Below the pieces are notes generated by a model. The model did not search any database and was not told where the DNA came from. It saw nothing but the letters and a program-made list of their open reading frames with translations. The position numbers were made by a program, and so were the translations under genes. A stretch of DNA of 64,000 bases from CAYVUV01 sp964455095 (GTDB lineage: Bacteria; Desulfobacterota; Binatia; HRBIN30; CADEER01), in contig CAYVUV010000397.1 of the NCBI GenBank assembly GCA_964455095.1, forward strand, positions 1 through 64,000, written 5' to 3'. This document shows positions 47,100 through 55,419 of this stretch, piece after piece. Each line of letters starts with the position of its first letter. The stretch's first letter is position 1.

Positions 47100-48460
47100 T
47101 GTCTTGAGCTTCCCGAAAAATGGGTTTCTACCAGATGGTGTGCCTGTTCCGCGATGGTCTCGACCAGCTCAAACGCCAGGAGCCCACCGCAGTAAAACGT
47201 CCGGTTCCGGCCCTGTAGTGCATCGAGCGCGGTGTAAAACCCCGCGTCGACCGCCGCAGGCGAAACATGTGGAAAGTAAGCCCATTCGTCAGAGAAAAAA
47301 TGGTGACGCCGCGGATGCTTCGCGCCGATCGCGGCCAAAAAGGCGGCATTGTTGGCCTCCACCTTTTCGCGGTCGATCGTCCCCTCGCGGTCGCCCCGGG
47401 TGTAGATGGAGATGAAGTCGTTCTCGGGATACTGCCGGGTCACCACAAAGGGCTGACCCATGTCCGGCTCCGGCAATGAAAAACTGACGGCCGCCACGCG
47501 GGTGGTGCCAGGCGCCTTATACGTGGTCAAAAAAAACGGATTGACCAGCACCTGTTCGAACAATGTTCGCTCCTCGGCACTGAGCTCTAGAAACTGGCCC
47601 AGCAGTGTCGGCAGCTGTGGGCAGGCGAGGATCAGGTAATCGTAGGTCGCGACCTCGTCGTCCGATGTCTCGCCCTCGAGGTCCTGCTCGAGCACGCGGA
47701 ACCGGACAGTGATTTTGTCGTCTCGAGTGATTTCCTTGATCGTAACACCGGTGAGCACATCGACTTCCGCCGCCAGGCGTTCGAACATCCGACCATACCC
47801 CTGGTTGAAGCGCTTCGGCCACCAGCGGAGCGGAAAGTTGGCGGCAAACATACCCAGGTCTCTAAACGTACCCAGACTCATGTAGGTCAGCGCATAAACA
47901 GTCGCGATGTCCCTCAACTGGCCGTATCCCATCAAGGTAAGCGGTATCTCGAAGGTCGGGATGAGTGCCTCCAGCCGATGGCGGCGTAACCAGTCCTCGA
48001 AATTTCCCTGCAGCTCCGGATGGTCCTGCACATGGGCAAATCCCGGCTGGACGGGCGACAACAAGTTGCGCAGCCGCCAGCGTATGAGTGCATACCGCAG
48101 GGACTGCCAACCCAGCGTGAAGATGGAGGTGTGGCTCAGCAACTGGCTCAGGATTGAGCGCAGTTGGCCGGTCTGCACGTTGATCACGTGACCGGCCTTT
48201 TCGGTATACATTCCCGCGCCCACATGCGCGGCAAGCGCCCGCACTCGTTTGTAGGCCGAGGTAATGTAGTTGGCGCCGAGGTCGAAGGACTGGCTGTCCA
48301 CCGTCAGCGAACGGCATTTGCCGCCGAGCTGAGGCGACTTCTCGAGGACTTGCACGCGCTTGAAGCCGGCCAGTTTGAGATACCATGCGGCGCACAGGCC
48401 ACCCGCTCCCGCACCCACCACCACGATGCGCGCATCGCGTGGAATCTCCCCCCTCGTCAT
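47096..48460 (-). CDS. FAD-dependent amine-oxidase-like protein, tandem paralog
   Basis: 454 residues. FAD motif RIVVVGAGAGGLCAAWYLKL and GGKCRSLTVDSQSFDLGANY, then C-terminal FYTALDALQGRNRTFYCGGL, LAFELVE. Layout and several blocks match the downstream gene, so this is a diverged duplication. First gene of a two-gene operon by overlap. The role is unknown; neighbours suggest it belongs with the kinase-cyclase sensor region rather than with the CoA cluster. Confidence 0.85.
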   Translation of the reverse strand: MTRGEIPRDARIVVVGAGAGGLCAAWYLKLAGFKRVQVLEKSPQLGGKCRSLTVDSQSFDLGANYITSAYKRVRALAAHVGAGMYTEKAGHVINVQTGQLRSILSQLLSHTSIFTLGWQSLRYALIRWRLRNLLSPVQPGFAHVQDHPELQGNFEDWLRRHRLEALIPTFEIPLTLMGYGQLRDIATVYALTYMSLGTFRDLGMFAANFPLRWWPKRFNQGYGRMFERLAAEVDVLTGVTIKEITRDDKITVRFRVLEQDLEGETSDDEVATYDYLILACPQLPTLLGQFLELSAEERTLFEQVLVNPFFLTTYKAPGTTRVAAVSFSLPEPDMGQPFVVTRQYPENDFISIYTRGDREGTIDREKVEANNAAFLAAIGAKHPRRHHFFSDEWAYFPHVSPAAVDAGFYTALDALQGRNRTFYCGGLLAFELVETIAEQAHHLVETHFSGSSRQ

Positions 48461-48569
48461 AGCCCCGCCCTCGTCACAGCACCTGCCAAATGAACCGCGA
48501 AGTTGACGTAAGCGCAGCGTACGCCCCGCCGATGGCGGAGGTTACCGCACGGCGCGTAATCAAGGGCCG

Positions 48570-49328
48570 CTAATCCAACCAGCGGCTCATCGCCCGCGCG
48601 CGCCACTCGTTGGTCAAGATCGTGTGCTCGATCGCGCGTTTGCACCGGCGCTGCACGTCGGCGGTGGTCAACACCTTGCAAATCAGCTCGTAGGCCTTGT
48701 CGCCGTGCTCCGGCTCGGCGTAGGCGTGCACTTCCATGTTCTTGGCCTTGATCCCGTAGTGCCTGGCCAGCCCGGTGTAGATCGTGTCGGCGTAGCCGCT
48801 GAGGCCCGCCACGCGCTCGCGCGCGTAGCCAAAGGCCGCCAGCCCCTCTTCGTACGACCGGCGGCAGTAGTACAGCAGTGTGTAAACGGAGCCGATGGTC
48901 TCCGGTATCGGCACGTACGCGCGCAACTCCTCATCCGAGATGTCCAGCTGGCGGCACATCTCCACCTTCATCTGCACATGATTCGGATCGCGCAGGAACC
49001 CGGTCTCGTCGGCGAAGTTCTGGCACCAGTGCGCGTAGTGCTCGGAGTCCTCCAGGGTCAGAGAATCGGCGTCGGGCGCGTTGGCCACCAACAGCGCGAA
49101 CTCGGGCGTCATCCACAGGCCGAGGTAATAGAGCTCCTTGGCGTAGCGGCGCACGATCTCGCGCGAGGCCGTGCCGTTGCCGATGGCGGCGATGACCTTG
49201 TTCTGGCGGTAGGGATTGTGCGCCGCGATGAAGGCGTCGATCTCGGCCAGATATTCGTCGACCGGCTTGGCCACCGCCGCGGCGCGGCTGCGGATGACAT
49301 CCTTGAAACTGCGCGCGGAGTCGCCCAT
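48570..49328 (-). CDS. Heme-oxygenase-like di-iron (HDO/PqqC-like) protein
   Basis: 252 residues from ATG 49328. The GGAGGGG just upstream is the ribosome site; upstream in-frame ATGs lack one. All-helical TenA/PqqC-type fold: YAKELYYLGLWMTPEFALLV, ENFADETG-like (QNFADETGFLRDPNHVQM), YYCRRSYEEGLAAFGYARER, and the likely metal motif HAYAEPEHGDKA (H-x3-E-x2-H). HDO enzymes use a di-iron site for oxidative reactions, for example C-C cleavage or N-oxidation. Substrate unknown. Divergent from the PrpD-CaiB operon, 78 bases apart. Confidence 0.75.
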   Translation of the reverse strand: MGDSARSFKDVIRSRAAAVAKPVDEYLAEIDAFIAAHNPYRQNKVIAAIGNGTASREIVRRYAKELYYLGLWMTPEFALLVANAPDADSLTLEDSEHYAHWCQNFADETGFLRDPNHVQMKVEMCRQLDISDEELRAYVPIPETIGSVYTLLYYCRRSYEEGLAAFGYARERVAGLSGYADTIYTGLARHYGIKAKNMEVHAYAEPEHGDKAYELICKVLTTADVQRRCKRAIEHTILTNEWRARAMSRWLD

Positions 49329-49406
49329 GCCCCCTCCCATGCTTGATTCAATCGATTGATCCATATAGGTAGGCGCCGCAAATACTGTCAAGCAGGACGC
49401 CTGCCG

Positions 49407-50810
49407 GTGCCTTCAGCCAGCGAAGCTCTCGCCGCCTTCGCCGCCAGCCTGTGCTACGCCGACATTCCGGCAGAGGTGGTGGAGAAGACGAAACGCCACC
49501 TCCTCGATCTGTTGGGAGTGGCGCTGGCGTCGTCAACCCAATCGTTTGCGCGCTCGGCATACACGGCCGCCGCCGCGATGAGCGGCCGCGGCGACGCCAC
49601 GGTGATCGGGTTTTCCGAACGCCTGCCCCCGGCATGGGCCGCACTGGTCAACGGCACCCTGGCGCACGGCATCGACTTCGATGACACGCACCAGGGCTCG
49701 GTCGTGCACGTCAGCGCCAGCGTCGTCCCCGCGGCGCTGGCGGCGGCGGAGAGCAACGGCACCGACGGCGAGAGTTTCTTGACCGCACTCGTCATCGGGC
49801 TGGAGAGCGCGGTGCGCGTCGGCCTGGTCGCCGGTGGCGGATTTCACGACCGCGGCTTCCACCCGACCGGCATCTGCGGCACGTTTGCCGCCGCGCTCAT
49901 CGCCGGCAAGCTCGGCGGCCTCGACCCGGCGCAGCTGGCCGACGCCCTCGGTCTGTGCGGCAGCCTGGCAGCCGGCTCGCTCGAGTTTCTCACCGACGGC
50001 AGCTGGGCCAAACGCATCCACGGCGGCTGGGCGGCGCACAGCGGTTTGACCGCCGCCACTCTGGCCCTGCACGGCATGACCGGGCCGCGCGAGGTCTTCG
50101 AAGGTCGGTTCGGGCTCTACCGCAGTCACCTCGGCGACAGCGGCTGGGATCTCTCCTGCCTCACGCGCGAGCTCGGACAGCGCTGGGAGCTGCTCGACAT
50201 CGCGCTCAAGCCGTACCCCTGCTGCCACTACAACCACGCCTTCATCGACTGCGCCGCCCAGGCCCGCGCCCTGCCCGGTTTCGCGCCCGACGCCATCGAA
50301 CGCGTCGAGTGCTTCGTCGCGCCGCGGCAGATGCCGATCGTCTGCGAGCCCGAAGCGAGCAAACGCGTGCCGCAGACCGACTACGATGCCAAGTTCAGTC
50401 TGCCCTACGCCGTGGCGTGCATGCTCGTGCGCGGGCATGTCGACGTCGACGACTTCACGCCGACGGCGATCCGCGACCCCGCCGTGCTGCGGCTGGCCGA
50501 GCGCATCGCCTGCCATCCCGAGCCGAGCGCCGACTTTCCGCGCCGTTTCCCGGCTCGGCTGCGCCTGGCGCTGCGCGGTGGCGAGAGCGTCGAATGGCGC
50601 GAGCCGATCAACCGCGGCAGCGCCGAGCGCCCGCTTGACGACGCCGAGGTGCGGGCGAAGTTCGAGCGCAACGCCCGCCGCGCACTGCCGGCGGCACAGA
50701 CCGAAGCACTGGCCACCGCGGTCGCCGACCTCCACCGAGCAGCGTCCATCGAAACGGTCACCGACCGCTGTGCGCTGCCCCCTTCAACCGCCGCGCGCGC
50801 GGCGGGCTGA
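49407..50810 (+). CDS. MmgE/PrpD-family protein
   Basis: 467 residues from GTG 49407 (MPSASEALAAFAASLCYADI); the open frame reaches 49356 by a TTG but without family similarity. MmgE/PrpD signatures: KRHLLDLLGVALA, NGTLAHGIDFDDTHQGSVVH, GFHPTGICGTFAAALIAGKL, LKPYPCCHYNHAFIDCA. 2-Methylcitrate dehydratase is the founding activity, but no prpB or prpC lies here, so another hydroxy-acid dehydratase or isomerase is likely. The stop overlaps the next start (TGATG). Confidence 0.9.
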   Translation: MPSASEALAAFAASLCYADIPAEVVEKTKRHLLDLLGVALASSTQSFARSAYTAAAAMSGRGDATVIGFSERLPPAWAALVNGTLAHGIDFDDTHQGSVVHVSASVVPAALAAAESNGTDGESFLTALVIGLESAVRVGLVAGGGFHDRGFHPTGICGTFAAALIAGKLGGLDPAQLADALGLCGSLAAGSLEFLTDGSWAKRIHGGWAAHSGLTAATLALHGMTGPREVFEGRFGLYRSHLGDSGWDLSCLTRELGQRWELLDIALKPYPCCHYNHAFIDCAAQARALPGFAPDAIERVECFVAPRQMPIVCEPEASKRVPQTDYDAKFSLPYAVACMLVRGHVDVDDFTPTAIRDPAVLRLAERIACHPEPSADFPRRFPARLRLALRGGESVEWREPINRGSAERPLDDAEVRAKFERNARRALPAAQTEALATAVADLHRAASIETVTDRCALPPSTAARAAG

Positions 50811-52006
50811 TGGCCATGCCATTGCCTCTGGACGGCCTGCGCATTCTGGCCCTGACCCAGCTCGGCGCCGGGCCGTACGCCATGACCCTCCTCGCCGACC
50901 TCGGCGCCGAGGTATTGAAGGTCGAAGACCCGGTCACCGGCGGCGACGAAGCGCGCAACGTGCCGCCCTACGCCGAGGCGGGCGACAGCCTCTACTTCCA
51001 ATCGCTCAACCGCAACGCGCGTTCGATCACCATCAACCTGCGCGTCGCCGAAGGCCGCGACGTGTTCCGCCGTCTCGCCGCCGTCGCCGATGCGGTCTAC
51101 GCCAATCCGCGCGGCGATCTGCCCGCCAAGCTCGGCTTCGACTACGCCAGCCTGCGCGACGTCAACCCGCGCATCGTCTGCTGCTCGCTGTCGGGCTTCG
51201 GGCGCACCGGCCCGCGTGCCGCCGATCCGGCCTACGACTATTTGCTGCAAGGGCTGGCGGGTTTCATGAGCGTCACCGGCGACCCGAGCACGTTGCCGAC
51301 GCGCTGCGGCATCTCGATCGTCGACTTCTCAGGCGGCCTGATGTCCGCCGTTGGCCTGCTGACCGGCCTGCTGCGCGCCCGCGCCACCGGCATCGGCGGC
51401 GACGTCGACGTCAGCCTCTTCGACACTGCCGTCTCGATGCTGAACTATCTGGCGGTATGGAACCTGAACCGCGGCGACCAGCCGCAGCGCCTGGCCGACT
51501 CCGCGCACCCGACGCTGGTGCCGTCGCAGAATTTCCGGACCCGCGACGGTTTCGTCGTCATCATGTGCATGCAGGAGAAGTTCTGGCAGCGCCTGGCCGA
51601 GCTGCTCGGCCTCGGGCATCTGCTGGGCGATGCGCGCTTCACCACCTTTGCCGATCGTCTGCAGCACCGCGGCGAGCTGATCCCGATGCTCGCCGACGTC
51701 TTTCGCACCAGGACCACGGCCGAGTGGCTCGAGTTGCTGCGCGGCCATGTCCCGTGCGCGCCCGTCAACACCATCGCCCAGGCACTCGACGACGAGCAGG
51801 TGCACGCCCGCGACATGGTCATCGCCTACGAGCACCCGCGCTTCGGCACCGTGCGCGAGGTCGGCTGCCCGATCAAGATCGACACGGTGGCGCCGCGCTA
51901 CGGCCCGGCCTCGACGCTCGGCGCCGACACAGACGATGTCCTCGAGGAGCTGCTGCACCTCGACGCGCCCGCCATCGCCGCCTTGCGCGCCAAGGGCGCG
52001 ATCTGA
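50810..52006 (+). CDS. CaiB/BaiF-family CoA transferase
   Basis: 398 residues, class III CoA transferase: LPLDGLRILALTQLGAGPYA, DLGAEVLKVEDP, NRNARSITINLR, CCSLSGFGRTGPRAADPAYD, YLLQGLAGFMSVTG, and C-terminal CAPVNTIAQALDDEQV. The catalytic Asp is expected in the AADPAYDYLLQGL patch. It moves CoA between an acyl-CoA and a free acid, feeding the two acyl-CoA dehydrogenases that follow. Confidence 0.93.
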   Translation: MAMPLPLDGLRILALTQLGAGPYAMTLLADLGAEVLKVEDPVTGGDEARNVPPYAEAGDSLYFQSLNRNARSITINLRVAEGRDVFRRLAAVADAVYANPRGDLPAKLGFDYASLRDVNPRIVCCSLSGFGRTGPRAADPAYDYLLQGLAGFMSVTGDPSTLPTRCGISIVDFSGGLMSAVGLLTGLLRARATGIGGDVDVSLFDTAVSMLNYLAVWNLNRGDQPQRLADSAHPTLVPSQNFRTRDGFVVIMCMQEKFWQRLAELLGLGHLLGDARFTTFADRLQHRGELIPMLADVFRTRTTAEWLELLRGHVPCAPVNTIAQALDDEQVHARDMVIAYEHPRFGTVREVGCPIKIDTVAPRYGPASTLGADTDDVLEELLHLDAPAIAALRAKGAI

Positions 52007-52017
52007 AGCTGCGCCGC

Positions 52018-53181
52018 ATGGATTTCTCGTACACTGAGCCCGAAGAAGCCTTTCGCGCCGAGCTGCGGACGTGGCTTGCCGCCCATGTGCCACATCAGCC
52101 GCTGCCGCCGACGCTCGACGAGGAAGCCGCCTTTCTCACCCGCTGGCAGCGCACGCTCTCCGACGCGGGATGGGCCGCCGTGCACTGGCCGCGCGAGTGC
52201 GGCGGCCGCGGCGCGTCGCTGACCGAGCAGGCGATCTTTCAGGAGGAGATGGCGCGGGCGCGGGCGCCGCAGATGATGAACCGGGTCGGCATCAACCTGG
52301 TCGGTCCGACCCTGATCGCGCACGGCACGGACGCCCAGCGCCGCCGCTATCTGCCCAGGATCCTCAGCTGCGAGGAGATCTGGTGTCAGCTCTATTCCGA
52401 GCCCAACGCCGGCTCTGACCTGGCCTCGCTGCGCACGCGCGCCGAGCTCGACGGCGACGATTTCGTCGTGAACGGCCAGAAGGTCTGGACCAGCTACGCC
52501 CAGTTCGCCGCCTTCGGCATCCTGCTCGCCCGCACCGACCCGGCGGCGCCGCCGCACCGCGGCATCAGCTGTCTGATCGTCGACATGCGCGCGCCGGGCA
52601 TCACCATCCGGCCGCTGCGCCAGATCACCGGCAGCGCCGAGTTCAGCGAGACCTTTTTCGACCAGGTGCGCGTGCCGCGCGCCAACCTGATCGGCCCTGA
52701 GCACGGCGGCTGGAGCGTCGCCAGCACCACCCTCGCGCACGAGCGCGGCACCGCGTTCCCCTTCAAGGAACAGGTGCTGCACAAAATCTACGTCGACGAG
52801 CTCGCCGACCTGTTGCGCGCGCGCGCCGTCAGTCGCGATCCGCTGTTGCGTCAGGACTATGCGCAGCGCTTCATCGAGGTCGAGATCATGCGCCTGCACA
52901 ACTGCCGCATGATGACGCGCCTGGCGCGCGGCGAGCTGCCCGGCGCCGAAAGCTCGATCGTCAAGCTGTTCTGGGCCGACCTCACCCAGCACGTGAGCGA
53001 GCTCGCCCTCGCCGCGCTCGGCCCGGCCGCGCAGCTACCGCACGACTCCCCGCGCACCGTCGCCGACGGCCGCTGGCAGCAGCGCGCCCTGTGGTCGCGC
53101 TGCGCCAGCATCGCCGGCGGCACGTCCGAAATTCAACGCAACATCATCGCGCAGCGCCTCCTCGGCTTGCCGCGCGGTTGA
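52018..53181 (+). CDS. Acyl-CoA dehydrogenase
   Basis: 387 residues from ATG 52018 (MDFSYTEPEEAFRAELRTWL). FAD acyl-CoA dehydrogenase fold: WCQLYSEPNAGSDLASLRTR, VVNGQKVWTSYAQFAAFGIL, and C-terminal ASIAGGTSEIQRNIIAQRLL. At the MCAD Glu376 position (YEGTS) it reads Gly, so the base would have to come from elsewhere or the reaction differs. 11 bases after CaiB. Paralog of the next gene; large stretches are near identical. Confidence 0.92.
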   Translation: MDFSYTEPEEAFRAELRTWLAAHVPHQPLPPTLDEEAAFLTRWQRTLSDAGWAAVHWPRECGGRGASLTEQAIFQEEMARARAPQMMNRVGINLVGPTLIAHGTDAQRRRYLPRILSCEEIWCQLYSEPNAGSDLASLRTRAELDGDDFVVNGQKVWTSYAQFAAFGILLARTDPAAPPHRGISCLIVDMRAPGITIRPLRQITGSAEFSETFFDQVRVPRANLIGPEHGGWSVASTTLAHERGTAFPFKEQVLHKIYVDELADLLRARAVSRDPLLRQDYAQRFIEVEIMRLHNCRMMTRLARGELPGAESSIVKLFWADLTQHVSELALAALGPAAQLPHDSPRTVADGRWQQRALWSRCASIAGGTSEIQRNIIAQRLLGLPRG

Positions 53182-53186
53182 CGCCC

Positions 53187-54377
53187 ATGGACCTCACCTT
53201 CTCCGACGCCGAAGAATCCTTCCGCCGCGAGCTGCAAGCGTGGCTCGGCGCCAACCTGCCCGCGGGATGGGGCACCGAGGCTTTCCCCGAGCCGCAGTCG
53301 CTGGCCGAGGAAGTGGCCTTTCTCGTCGACTGGCAGCGGCAGCTGCACTCCGGCGGCTGGGTCGGCGTGCACTGGCCGCGCGCCTACGGCGGCCGCGGCG
53401 CCACCACGGTCGAGAACTACGTCTTGCAGGAAGAGTTCGCCCGCGCCCAGGCGCCGGAGATCATCGGCCGCATCGGCGTCAACCTGGTCGGCCCGACGCT
53501 GATCGCGCACGGCACCGAGGCGCAGCGCCAGCGCTACCTGCCGGCGATTCTCGGCGCCGGCGAGCTGTGGTGTCAGCTGTTCTCGGAGCCCAACGCCGGC
53601 TCGGACCTCGCCGCGCTGCGCTGCCGCGCCGAGCGCCGCGGCGACGAGTTCATCGTCACGGGCCAGAAAGTGTGGACCAGCTACGCGCAGTTCGCCGACT
53701 GGGGCATCCTGCTCGCCCGCACCGACCCCGAGTCGCGCAAGGGCAAGGGCATCAGCTTCCTCATCGTCGACATGCGCAGCCCGGGCGTCAGCATCCGCCC
53801 GCTGCGCCAGATGACCGGCAGCGAGGAGTTCAACGAGGTCTTCCTCGAAGAGGTGCGCGTGCCGGTAGCCAACCTGGTCGGCACGCTGCACGACGGCTGG
53901 TCGATCGCGCAGACGACGCTGAGCCACGAGCGCGGCACCTCGCCGCGCCAGCTCGTCGTCCACCGCATGCTGCTCAACGAGCTGCTCGCCCTGGCCCGCG
54001 CCACGCAACGCGGCGGCCGGCCGGCGAGCTGCGATCCGCTGTTGCGCCAGCAGCTCGCGCAGGCGTTCATCGAGGTCGAGATGACCAAGCTGCACAACTG
54101 GCGCACGCTCACGCAGCTGCGCCGGCACGGCAAGCCAGGGCCGGAGAGCTCGCTGGTCAAGCTCTTCTGGAGCGAGATGAGCCAGCGCCTGCACGACACG
54201 GCGATGGACCTCCTCGCCGTCCACGGCCAGCTCTGGCCGGGCGAGCCGCGCGCCGTCGCGCGCGGCCACTGGCTGCGTTCCTACCTCTACTACCGCGCCG
54301 CCTCGATCTTCGCCGGCACGTCCGAGATCCAGCGCAACATCATCGCCCAGCGCGTGCTGGGCCTGCCGCGCGGATAG
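53187..54377 (+). CDS. Acyl-CoA dehydrogenase, tandem paralog
   Basis: 396 residues from ATG 53187 (MDLTFSDAEESFRRELQAWL), 5 bases after the first copy. Same motifs: LWCQLFSEPNAGSDLAALRC, VTGQKVWTSYAQFADWGILL, ASIFAGTSEIQRNIIAQRVL. Here Ala replaces the MCAD Glu376. Two adjacent dehydrogenases often form heteromers acting on bulky acyl-CoAs such as steroid side chains; that is inference. Confidence 0.92.
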   Translation: MDLTFSDAEESFRRELQAWLGANLPAGWGTEAFPEPQSLAEEVAFLVDWQRQLHSGGWVGVHWPRAYGGRGATTVENYVLQEEFARAQAPEIIGRIGVNLVGPTLIAHGTEAQRQRYLPAILGAGELWCQLFSEPNAGSDLAALRCRAERRGDEFIVTGQKVWTSYAQFADWGILLARTDPESRKGKGISFLIVDMRSPGVSIRPLRQMTGSEEFNEVFLEEVRVPVANLVGTLHDGWSIAQTTLSHERGTSPRQLVVHRMLLNELLALARATQRGGRPASCDPLLRQQLAQAFIEVEMTKLHNWRTLTQLRRHGKPGPESSLVKLFWSEMSQRLHDTAMDLLAVHGQLWPGEPRAVARGHWLRSYLYYRAASIFAGTSEIQRNIIAQRVLGLPRG

Positions 54378-54411
54378 GAGCCGCACTCCCAAATCAAGGA
54401 AGGGACCACGC

Positions 54412-55386
54412 ATGCCCCACGGCCGATGCACCGCCACGGTTGCTCTTCTGCTGGCGCTTACCGTCCTGCCCGCCAACGCCGCGCCCGGTCCTGCGTTTCT
54501 CGTCCACGACATCAACACGAGGGATCGCGACGGCGCGCTGCAAAGCACGCCGCGCATTGGCATCGTCGGCGACATAGCGTTGTTCTTCGCCGACGACGGC
54601 ACAGGTTCGCGTCTGTGGGCCAGTGACGAGCGCGGCGGCAACACCAGCACGATCGCCGATCTCCGACTGCCCATCGGGCCGGCGCCAATGGCCATGTGGC
54701 GGGACTATCTATATTTCGCCGCCTGCCCGCGTTCCGGCTCCGACTGCGGGCTCTGGCGCAGCGATGGCACGAGCGCCGGCACCACGCTCGTTCGCGCCCT
54801 GACCGATGACCAGCCGCGTGTCATAGCCGCCGCGCCCGACCGGCTGTATGTCATCACGCGCGCTGGCCTCTGGCGCAGCGATGGCACCGAGGAGGGAACG
54901 CAGCTGGCAAAACAGTTCGGCGGCGAGCGCGGAGCCTACGACCTCACAGCGGTCGACAACGAGGCGTATCTGGCTGTGGAGATCCAGCGCGGGACGCAAG
55001 AGCTATGGCGCAGCGACGGGACCGATAGCGGCACGGTGCGGGTCAAAACCTTCACGGGTTTCGACGGTATCTTCGGCTTCAACGAACTGTCAGGACTCCT
55101 CGTCTTCGCGGCCGAAATACAGCCGTTCGTGTACCGACTCTGGCGCAGTGACGGAACGACGGATGGGACCACACAGGTCGGCGATGTGCCCCCAGGACAG
55201 TTGGTGAGCGGCGGCAATCGTGTCTTCTTCATCTCGGGAAGCTGCTTCAGCGAGTGCGCGCTGTGGACCAGCGACGGCACGCCAGGCGGAACCATGCAGC
55301 TCAAGACCTCGCTTGGCGACGGGGCGACGATTTTGCCCCAATCGCTTGGCGGAGAGATCCTTTTCCGCGCTGGGTCCGACCTCTAG
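54412..55386 (+). pseudogene. ELWRSDGT-repeat surface protein, part before the in-frame amber stop
   Basis: 324 codons. Signal peptide (VALLLALTVLPANA), then repeats with the core LWRSDGT..GT every 45-60 residues (six complete). The TAG at 55384-55386 falls exactly where repeat 7 should have Trp (DL-stop-ASDGTPAGTRL, elsewhere LWASDGT), and the same frame then continues unbroken to 58131. A TGG to TAG change explains it. AAGGAAGG-like ribosome site upstream. Either a recent pseudogene, a readthrough gene or a sequencing/assembly error. Confidence 0.8.
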
Positions 55387-55419
55387 GCCAGCGACGGAAC
55401 GCCGGCCGGCACCCGGCTC

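Noticed and set aside
49329..49391. Upstream starts of the HDO-like protein
   Set aside because: Only the ATG at 49328 follows a good GGAGG; the extension is not family-like.
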